Below, in pieces: positions 52,334 through 62,000 of a stretch of 62,000 bases of DNA; the stretch's first letter is position 1, and each line of letters starts with the position of its first letter. Both the position numbers and the translations under genes were made by a program. The notes below the pieces were generated by a model. That model had not been told where the DNA came from and made no database searches. It saw only the letters and a program-made list of their open reading frames with translations. This stretch comes from Chrysomallon squamiferum (lineage: Eukaryota > Mollusca > Gastropoda > Neomphalida > Peltospiridae), in NCBI GenBank assembly GCA_012295275.1, contig CM022672.1, positions 17,752,394 to 17,814,393 on the forward strand, written 5' to 3'.

Positions 52334-54360
52334 CTGAACCATACAGTTCTAATACCATTCCTTGCACATACTTGCTGTCTTGTCATATCACCAGGATAAC
52401 CCAGCATGAGACACACTTTTATAGCTCTAATAAAAAGATTAATTTTTTTTGGCCAGGCAGTCATTAATATAGAACTTTTTTTTTTTTTTTTTTTTTTTTA
52501 TCTGTATTTCACCTAGACATTTTTTCAAAGATATTCTTTATATCACTGAGATCTTTGTTTTGACATAATAAGAGGAAACACTTGACTCAGTGAAGAACAT
52601 TGTCAACACACTGACAGGGTAATGTTTCACCCAGCAAATGGTGTCTGTAATATTGTCGAGGTAAAGTTTCACCACACACTAATATGGTAATGCTACACTA
52701 TGTGACATTCTCTGCTGACAAAATGTGAGGGTAATTCTTTTTCTTAACTATATAATAAAATTCATTCATACAGTTAAATCCTTAAGTGTAAGAAATATCT
52801 TCATTTAAATTTATTTATTTTACTCTTAAATTTCAGTGATACACATTTTCATATAACCAAACATATCTGTTTACGACCCTTATTTAGTTGTTTTTGATTG
52901 TTAATAAAAGAAACTATCGCAAAAGAATTTGTTATTTTATATTTTAAAACCAGTGATTTAATTTGTTATTCTTTTAAATATACTTTATAATTTTCCTTCA
53001 ATTCCATTCATAGGAAACTTGGTTGCCTAGGAAATAATCATCTTTTCTTTGAATATAAAAAGAGAAAAGTTAATAAAATGCATTGGTGAAGCGATGCAAA
53101 GGTATAATTACCTGTTGCCATTCTTTTACAGTTAGAACATTTGCAGGTGTACTCTACTTTGAACTGGGTCAATTTTGTTTCATCTTTCTATCCATTTATG
53201 GTTACACTAATTTAATGTTGAGAATACCACTGGAAACTAACATTTAATCAATTATTTTATTATCTTAATGAAGAAGGGCAGAGTAACCTGTGTTTTATTT
53301 TTTTTCCACCTGCTTGTTTTTGTTTTTTAACTTTTCAACTCAAAAAGAAAAAATACAGCAACAAAAAAAAAAAGAAAAGAAAAGAAATGTTTTATTGATA
53401 TTTTATAGGAAATATTGATTTCTGCTCAGCATGAATACAGTAATATTTTTATCTGGATAGGTGTTTAATATTTGATAGCTGTCAGCTAATATTTATTCCA
53501 CTAAATAAATTAAACAATTTTATTTTATTGATTTTTATTTTGAAATGCATCAACTTTCTTAACATTATTATTATTATTATTATTTTAAAATATTTGTGAC
53601 ATCACATAAGTTTGATCAGTGCCATATTTAAGTGTGTTACATTCACAATTGATGCTGCAGTAATGCTATCCAGAGACAACACTGGTTGTTGGTTGTTGCT
53701 TGTTTTTGACTTTTAACATTACAAATTAATGCCATCTTTTGTTGGAAACGTCGGATGGACTTGGAAATCGGTGTGTGCCTTTGTTACAGTACCAAGTTTA
53801 TTTCAAATGATAACCCATTGATTGTTATTGATTTCGCTCTTCTTGGTTGCACACCACTGCTCATGTATCAAACAACAAAGGCATGCCATCAAACTCTCAC
53901 CATTTTCTATTAATAATGTATGCTGCCAATTTGCATTTATCCTGTCTCCATTACAGAATAAATGTTGAGCCTGCCTCACACTATCCCTTAGCAGCCAGTG
54001 CCAATATTGCACTGCAGAGGACAGGAGTTGTCTCCTCCCTCGGGATACACTGGATCCATTAAGGGGATCGGGGTAGTTGGAAATGATGATTGTGGAAGCA
54101 TGGCCACTGGGCACTCATCTGCTACTGCTCTCTGCAAGCCAATCACATTGTAAATATGGTCTGTTCGGGTAAATTCATTAGCTTCCATGCACGGCACATT
54201 GTATCATATCTCTAGTCCATTTCTCTCACTTATAGACGTCCTGTGCCATATAGCTTAATAATTTATGTATTTTCACATTGGATTATTGGATCGTAGCTTG
54301 TTGGTGAGGGTTGCAAACCCTGGACCAAGTCTCTGCCCTTTGGTTCCCACTGTTGACCAG

Positions 54361-54414
54361 ACCCCCATCCAAACTTTCCCAATGTTGATGGAAACAGCTA
54401 CTCAGACTTTGCCG
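54361..54414 (+). CDS. Candidate 54-base internal exon (phase 0/0)
   Basis: A pyrimidine-rich acceptor (TGGTTCCCACTGTTGACCAG ending at 54360) and a GTAAGA donor at 54415 bracket a 54-base open stretch encoding TPIQTFPMLMETATQTLP. Its phase fits directly after the exon at 31802-31864 and before a phase-0 exon. The frame is also open leftward to ATG 54265 (with an in-frame TAA just before it), so a first exon 54265-54414 is an alternative. It lies at the right edge of a GC-elevated block. No homology is recognised. Confidence 0.3.
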
Positions 54415-57400
54415 GTAAGAAACAGACAAAGTAACTTCATGATTTTTGGTATCTTGTATCTTGTAAGATGATGTCGAATATATTTTGTTGGTTTTACTTA
54501 AATTCTGTGCAGGTGTTAAATGATTATTAATAAAAATTAAAGAATTAGTAGGTAACTTGCATGAAAAAAAAAAACTGAAATTCTTTGTTATATCATGTTG
54601 ATTATTCAGATGGTTTGGTTTGTAACTAAAAGCATGCAAAACAAACAACAACAACAACAACAAAAAAAAAAAAAAAACAAAACAACTGCCACCTGATATA
54701 TAGTTTTTGGTGAGAACACATTGTGCATGTATGTGTAAGTGATATGTAATTGTGTTACAAAATGCAGACATAATTCTAATGTGCAGTAATAGAAAATTCA
54801 GGTGAAAAGAAATGGATTGAAACAGATTTTTTAATTTTTTTTTGGTGGGTTTTTTTTTTTGATCAGTGTGCATGTATTTACTGTTTTAACATTTTAACCT
54901 GTTTTTAGACTTCCTTTCTTTTGTTTATATCTCCTTCTCTTAAAATAAAAAAATAAAATAAAAATAATAGTAATAATAAAAATGTGTAAAATAAATAAAT
55001 TGTTTTAAAATCCTTTTCACGAAAATGTATTTAATAGTTTCTTCATGTCCATTTCTGCTCTTGCCATTTTAAAATCTAATATAAATTTAAATAATCCTGT
55101 GATTTATTATGAATAAATACTCAAAAACATGTTTTTAAATTTCAATAACTATTGATACTTAAACAGCACAAAAAAAAAAGTAGGTTAATCGTATCAGCTT
55201 TTAAAATAGCTTGCAGTAAGGGCAGAATGTATTCAACAGCCTGAAGTGTTACACCTTTTCATGCCTATGTTCTCTACCAGAAACGAAATATTGAAATAAT
55301 TCATAGCCTCATGACTGAAGGATTTCTCAACTCCCAAAACACTGAAAGAAATACTATAATAATAACCTTGCATGTCCAATCATGTTATAACGTTAGAACA
55401 ATATTAGAAAAAAGGAATGAAAAACTTATTGTGCTGTTTTTGTAATGTTTTAAAAAGAAGAAAAATTGTACAGAAATTTAATATTTATGTCTTGGTGTTA
55501 TTTTTACAATCATTATTCATTAACTATGATATGTATACCTCTGTCCCCATTATTCCTCCAGCATATACAAAAATAAAACAAGCAGTCTATGATTTGCTGT
55601 TGAGGAAACCAGAATAATCTTCTATAGTATCACGGGTATTTATATCAATAGCTTTCACCTCTTTCAGGTCAGAGTGGTTTATTTCTCACACATGGTCACA
55701 GTTGGCTGGCACTGAAAAGTTGATGACACATTTCTTATAGTTCAGTCATTCTTCCCTTACACTCTGAGTCACCCTGGGTTACAGCTTTATTTTTGTATGA
55801 CTTGTCTGAACCTAAAAAAATAAAAATAATGTTATTAATTACTATCAAGAAATGCACAACAATCCATCAGTTTTAAAATTTTCTTTCAACATTTTAATTT
55901 TAAAATGTTTTGAAATATCAAATGTTTTCTTAACCTTTACTTCTTTCAATATAGTCACAGTCATCGACATTTTTACTTTCTTTCTTTCTCCAATACTTTC
56001 AGATATTTTAAAAATATACCCATAAATATTCCTTTGTTGATTGTTCATCCCAAAACATCTAATCATCAAAAGTCTGAAATTTTGGTTTATTTTGGTCTGT
56101 TCATGTTTCGGTTGTTTTGGGGGTTGGGTAGGTTTAAAATTTTGTATGGCAGAGGCATTTTGAGTGTTTTTAAGATTTCACCTATACAATCTTCATGTAT
56201 TTTATTGCATAACAAAAGGCAGATTTTTTCCTAGATATATTTGTAAGATAATACTTCGTTAATATAACTTATAAGTGAATGAAAATATTTGGCTTTGGCA
56301 TTTCATATTTATAAGTTTTTTTTTTTATTATTATTATTTTTTTTTTTATCTAAATGTATAAAGTTTATAGCTATAATTTAACGTTAATCAATATAATTTA
56401 AATTCAGATATTCAGTTAATCTTCATGGGATGTTAACTCATAAAATAAATTCATGATACATTTTTGCTTCTTATCTGTTCATGTTCTCCTTAAATAGATT
56501 TTTTTTATTATTATTATTTTATATTTAAATATACATCAGTAGTAAATGATTGCTTAAGGTGCATAATTCAGGAGATTCAAAATAATCTCCCATAATTTTA
56601 AAGGGAGCACAGTAACCTACTTTGTCTGAGAAGTTCTTGGCTAAGTTATTAAGGGTTAAACTGTTACAGAAAAATAGCCTGCATAACTTGCAAGGACATA
56701 ATGGCACTGACCAGTAAGAATCCCCATTAAAATGTATTGATGTATTCTGCTTATTTGTCTGTTTGTTGGAAAGGGTGTGAACCTGACTGTCAAAAAAATC
56801 AGCTTTTCTTAATGAGGTTACAGCTTACTCTGCTGATGACCTTTGTCTATATCATCCAATTTGCAGCAATAAAGAATTTTCCAAGTCTGGCTACATTTCT
56901 TACGTGGCACCAATCCAGATATATACTCCTGGATTAATTGAATTTCCTGTTCGTGGAGACTGAGCCCAAGTTAAAACTTGATGATCAAAATACCATATGA
57001 CTGATTGTGAGCTAATAAATTTATAAATTATACATGTGGGCACACAAAAATACATGTGTGTAGAATAAGAATATATAGTACAGTAGTGATGTATTTGTGT
57101 TAACAATGGTGTGTACAGTGAGATGGTTCCTAAACTTTATATAATCTTTCTTCAGTGAAAGACAATTTCCTTGGGCATGACAATTTTATAGTTTTGTTAC
57201 AACAGGCAGATGTCTGACATTGATTTTGCTATTTTGCTTTTTGTTAATCTCTGCTAGATGAGCGAGTGACAGTAGATTGAAAAATTAGCTTGATTCCCAG
57301 CACATCATTGAGATGTGCTGTTTCATGCTGTTGAAGTATGCAAGAGTAGACATGGTAATGGAAGGACAAACGCTGCCACATGGATGGCCAGACAAGACCA

Positions 57401-60400
57401 GCCAGCATGGGTTAATTGACTTGCCTCCTTGTGTGATGAACTCATTCTGGCCTCCAGGCACATAACATCAACATTAAACTCTAAGATTTGTTCATGGACA
57501 GAATAGAAATTGTTTGTTAGCATTTAAATTTGTTTTGATCCAACAACATTTTGCATTTAAATTTCATTATTATTTTTATTCATTTGGTGTTTTTTTTATT
57601 TTTTTTTATTTTTTATTTTTTTCACAAAACATTATATTTATTTGACCTATTTCAGTCGAAGCTGTTCAGCCTAGACACTCTGATATTACCACCTTAATTC
57701 ATTTCATTGATTTCCAAATCCAACATCATTTCCAGTTCCCAGAGAATCAAACAAAATCAAACCTATACTGTAGAACTTGGCAGAGTAATTAAAATAATGA
57801 CTTTTTTTCTGTTAACTGTGAGTATAATAAAGTAATGCTTTTAAATAAACTTCGAGATTAATTTAATCAACTGGCTGCATGGTGAAAATAGATTAAATCT
57901 TCATGACATGAGTAGGCAATGTATATTTTATTAACGTGTAATCAATGATTAAAGTAATAATTGGGTGTTTTTTTTTTAGATGTAGGTTAAATTTCCACAG
58001 GTTGAATGTTTCTGATAAAATTAATGTAATGATTATAATTTGAGCTAAGTTTAGATCATCTTTGACTGTCACACCTTTGTCTCAACTTGGGCTTAATGGA
58101 GAGTAGTGACCTTTCTGAAAAGGTTACAACTTAACATTAAATTCTCATTTGGCTTGAAAGAATTCTAAGTAACGCGATGTCACTATGATGTTAACTTCAT
58201 GTAATGTATTGGAATAATATATTTAAAAAAAAAAAAAAAATCCCAGTTTTTAACTATTTTTACAATCTGTAAATTATTTTCTTTTATATACATATTACAA
58301 TACCTTTTTCATTTTATGTGTTATTTTTTGTGTTTATCAAGTTGCTCTGTGGGGGGGGTAATTATTTTTATATTAAAAAAAAAAAAAAAAGAAGAAAAGA
58401 TTTTTTTTTTTACTTCTATCACAAATGTGAAATCTTTACAGAGATGAATAAATCCATGCAAATTGTACAATGCTGCAATTTTGTCCTTGACAAACATTTC
58501 AATAAAGAAATTTGAATCTTCAGGATGGATTCCAGTCACTTTAAATCAATGTTTATGGAATGAATTGATTTCTTTTGTGTGGTTTAGGAAGTTGAGGAAT
58601 TTAGTTGTGGCTTTGAGATTTGGTGTCACAAGCATTTGGCTATTGTTGCGTTAATTCGAAAGGATATTGGAGATCGATTGATAGGACATGGAAATATTCA
58701 ATACAAAAAGAAATATATGAAAAGGTGCCTGTGTGTGCAGACAATCATCATATTTACACAGAACTGTGTGCGCATGTCTACCAATTTCTGTAGTAAGAGG
58801 GCTTGGTGATGATGGCAAGACCATAAAAAAAAACTCATTGTTCAGAAAATGTATCAGATCTGTAACTGCACAATTCCACTTGCTGATTTTCCATTCCATA
58901 CTACTGTTAGTTTTTAATAAACATCTGAAAATGCGACTGTTAGAACTTGTGAAATACAATTTCTCTTCTATTATTATTATTTATTTTGTTGAGAAATAGT
59001 TTTCAGTTATTTCAATATTTCAGATTATGTCATCTGGGAAAGTGTTTCGTCTGCAATTCTAACATTAACTTAAATAAGATTTTGGATAGTGTTTATAAAA
59101 GATCTAGTTTTATTGCTTTTATGATCAGAATTTGGAGCAAAAAATAAGCACGCAGGAATATTGCATTGTGTTAATTTTAAAAGAAAACAGTGCATTTCCT
59201 TTCAAAATAATTGTTTTTACTTTTATTTTTTATTCTTTTGAAAAAAAAACTAAAAATTCATTACTTTATGGATTTGTTTTACAACGAATAATAGTTAGCA
59301 GCAAATAAGCCGTTAATAATGTAACTAATTTCAGTAAAGATTACATGGTGGTGACCATATGTTCCTACCAGTTTAACAACTTGGTCCCTTTTTGTCCATT
59401 ACTGAAATAGATTCTCCTCAAGAGAATACTTCCTATAAATCGATTTACTTGGAGTGAAAGATACCTGATCTCCATAACCATAATCATTTGCTGAGTGTCA
59501 TTTGAAACGTAATAATAATTTAAATTTTCATACTTGTTTCGATGAAGATTTCACATCACATTTCCCTTGAGAGTTCCTTTTGAATTGGAATGAAAATAAT
59601 GATAGCAAAACTTTACTTTGTTTGGTAGTTACTGTGAAATTTACTTATCTCTGACTGTCTGTCAAGCAATACTGAAAGATTTAGATAAGCATACACAGAG
59701 ATCAGAAAAATGTATTTGAATCATAGAAACAGGAAAACAACAACTACAACAACAGTCACAAAACACAATTTAAAAAAACAAAAAACAAAACAACCAAACC
59801 TGCAAGGACATCCTACCGAGTTGGTCTTTTGGGGATTTATCATTAATTAGTATATACAGCATTTATTTAATGGGGATATTAATGTCAAGTATTTGTTTCT
59901 TTATATAATCATAATACAAGATAGGTAATCAGCTGGTGCAAGATATGACCTAGAAATAAGAATTTTTTATGCAAAGAAAACATAGCATATACACCATAAT
60001 GTTTGATTATTTTATATATCAAGTACCAACTGTGATAAACAGAAATTTAATTTGGTTAATAAAATTTTAAAAAATTGTTTAAAACATTTTAATTTAAAAA
60101 AAAAAAAAAAAAAAAAAATCTTATGAATATTGTAGTTGAAATATTTCACCCAGCATTATACAAGGTAAAAGTGACAGATTGCATGCCACATAGAGTACCT
60201 TCACAAGTTCATTTTTAACTGATCTGCCTACATCCTTGACTGTATATAATAATATATGTATTGTTGTTCATTTTGTGCTTTTTTTTATTCTTATTATTTT
60301 TTTTTTTTTGTTCACCCTCCCCAAGATATCATCATTGTACAGAAATAATAAATTTCGTTGAACTATGTTTCTTAACTTTTGGTGTAAAACTGAATGGTAA

Positions 60401-62000
60401 GTTGCTCTGTGGATCGCTGATTGATTGCTGTGAAATTAATTACAGCGTTTCTGTGCCACATCCAGAGGATCCATTTGAACATATTCATTTGCAAATAAGC
60501 AGTGATCATTTGAGTGAATTAATTCTGTTTCATGCCTTATTTCTAGATGTTCATACATGACAAGAGCTGATGGTGATTGTTTGTACAGATGGATCTGACA
60601 GAGCTTTTCTTTGACTTTCACATGAACGTAGATCTAGTCTGTTTGGCACATCTTGCAGTTGACACAGTCTGATCAATTTCTGTTGACTGATGTCCAGTCT
60701 TATCCCACTAGGGTTAACATGTCTGTCCAGAAATAGAACTAATACTTAGTTTCATAATTAAAGTTTGGGACAGAAATATTTGTTTTTATTTTTTGATCAT
60801 CATCATTTATGTTATTTCTGTTTTTTTTTTTTTTTTAATTGATGGGTGTTGTTTGTTTTTGTCTTTTGGGGGGGAAGTGTGTTTTGTTTCTTGAGAGGAG
60901 ATTTGGTTTCCTTTTCTTTTCTTTTTTTTTCCTGAATAGAGTTCAAGAAAAAAAGACCAGTGGTCCATTACCACACATTTTATGTTACATACATAATTAC
61001 TAATAAGGGATATTATTAAATATTACTGTATAACTATAAATGTCTGCTAGAAAAATTGCTAGTTAATGACAACAAGTCTGTGTGGTGTGTGTGGTGTCTC
61101 TTGGTGCCTTCCAGAGAGCAGCAGGTTGTTGTCATGGCTCTGTGATTAAAAGTTGTAAATTTGTCATTTTCCGCTTTCTTACCTCGTCTGATAAAAGCCA
61201 CAGAGACAAATTACAGCCTAAGTTAACCAAGAAGAGAGCAATCTAAAAGAAAAATGTGATAATTCACCTAAGACTTGATGACTACTTGCTTATTCACGCT
61301 CAAATGCAAAATTGGTGATAATTTCCTGCCAGCTTTCCATCATTAGCAGTTGAACATTAGCCTTTATCCGTGGACAGTGTGTTTAGCCATGAACACCACA
61401 TATTTCCATGAGAAGTGCTGTTAGCCATTAAGTTTTATTCATAGATAATGTTTGTTTATGAATATTGTTTTTCACTGTAAAGAGAGTGATTTTGTGCCAG
61501 CGAGCATTCTCAGTTGGTAATAATTTTGTGTCGTTAAACAGACTTTCACATTATCACACTACAGCGATAATCCTTTTTTTTCTTTCTTCTGTTTTACATT
61601 AATTAGAATTGAAAAGAAGATCCAAATACTTGAAGAAATAACTATCACATGAAACGGACAATATTTCTATAATTGCTATTATTTTTTATATTTACATTTG
61701 GCTGTATTTGTTCAGTGAATTTTTTCTTTTCACACTGCTCTTTATTAACACTTTTTTCTTTTTCTTCATTGTAAAATCGTTCATAGTTTTCAGTAATATC
61801 TTTGTCCAGCTTGGTAACAGTACATGATTCTGTTTTCTAGTGAATGTCCCCTCTCTGTAGTGAGTTGTTTCTTGTTTAGGCTGGTTTTTTCAAGATTTAT
61901 TTAATTATTTATCTATTATTTTATTTTTAAAATTAAGACTGTTTTCAAGATGATTAATAATTTGGTTTTTTTCTTTTTTGTTTGTATGTTTGTTTGTTGT
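54415..62000 (+). other. Presumed intron, last part, running off the window
   Basis: AT-rich, CpG-poor sequence with many A/T tracts (for example 54660-54677, 60096-60118). No exon with RRM, Gln-rich or other recognisable coding was found. Confidence 0.55.

Larger units (their letters stand above)
31865..54360 (+). other. Presumed intron, middle part
   Basis: About 22.5 kb of AT-rich, CpG-poor sequence. It contains long A/T tracts (48130-48159, 49243-49286), AT runs (36939-36969) and a GT run (36345-36364). GC-elevated patches without recognised function lie at about 44690-45050, 46820-47220 and 53840-54360. No convincing exon was found on either strand. Confidence 0.55.

Noticed and set aside
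53803-54197. Overlapping minus-strand frames of 103 and 69 codons
   Set aside because: They occur in a GC-elevated patch where stop codons are rarer. No recognised motif and no consistent splice sites.
54283-54873. Longest open frame in the window, 196 codons on the minus strand
   Set aside because: It is built on A/T tracts (poly-Phe, poly-Leu and poly-Lys stretches), has no domain or splice logic, and overlaps the + strand candidate exon.

Overview
This is animal (nuclear, intron-containing) DNA, most likely from a mollusc or another lophotrochozoan. It is AT-rich, full of microsatellites and long A/T tracts, and its few coding exons have canonical GT-AG splice sites. The two recognisable genes, both on the + strand, are (1) the neurophysin part of an oxytocin/vasopressin-superfamily (conopressin-like) precursor at 5371-6620 and (2) the 5' end of a TIA1/TIAR/Rox8-type RNA-binding protein gene starting at about 12.8 kb. 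The mollusc assignment rests on the protostome-like neurophysin C-terminus and genome texture; it is an inference.

Layout. 1-5370: repeat-rich, CpG-normal DNA with microsatellites, a transposon-like edge at 1-70, a long quasi-palindrome at 3230-3293 and two small promoter-like blocks (about 1741-2000 and 2580-2870). No exon 1 (signal peptide plus nonapeptide) of the neurophysin gene was found, so it probably lies upstream of the window. 5371-5576 and 6511-6620: two neurophysin exons carrying all 14 expected cysteines, but the first has a one-base frame break near its end. 6621-12720: intergenic, with microsatellites and a cluster of decayed DNA transposons (mariner-like edge, piggyBac-like end, and a well-supported hAT transposase relic on the minus strand at about 11240-11949). 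12808-13177 and 20234-20329: four exons of the TIA1-type gene encoding most of RRM1. 20330-62000: apparently one giant intron; RRM2 and RRM3 exons were not found before the window ends.

Inside that presumed intron is a CpG-rich block at about 31320-31864 that looks like an internal promoter plus first coding exon (ATG 31802, donor after 31864, phase 0), and a possible 54-base phase 0/0 exon at 54361-54414. They may make an alternative N-terminus for the TIA1-type protein or belong to another gene. CpG dinucleotides are common before 12.8 kb, scarce from about 13 kb to the end, and common again only at the 31.3-31.9 kb block. This pattern fits a germline-methylated gene body with an unmethylated internal promoter, and supports one transcription unit spanning the right-hand 49 kb.

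Other structure: a perfect 204-base tandem duplication (14905-15312), a 159-base inverted-repeat element flanked by TTAA (19404-19562), and degenerate tandem repeats near 52.3-52.7 kb. No rRNA, tRNA, CRISPR or bacterial-type feature was seen.
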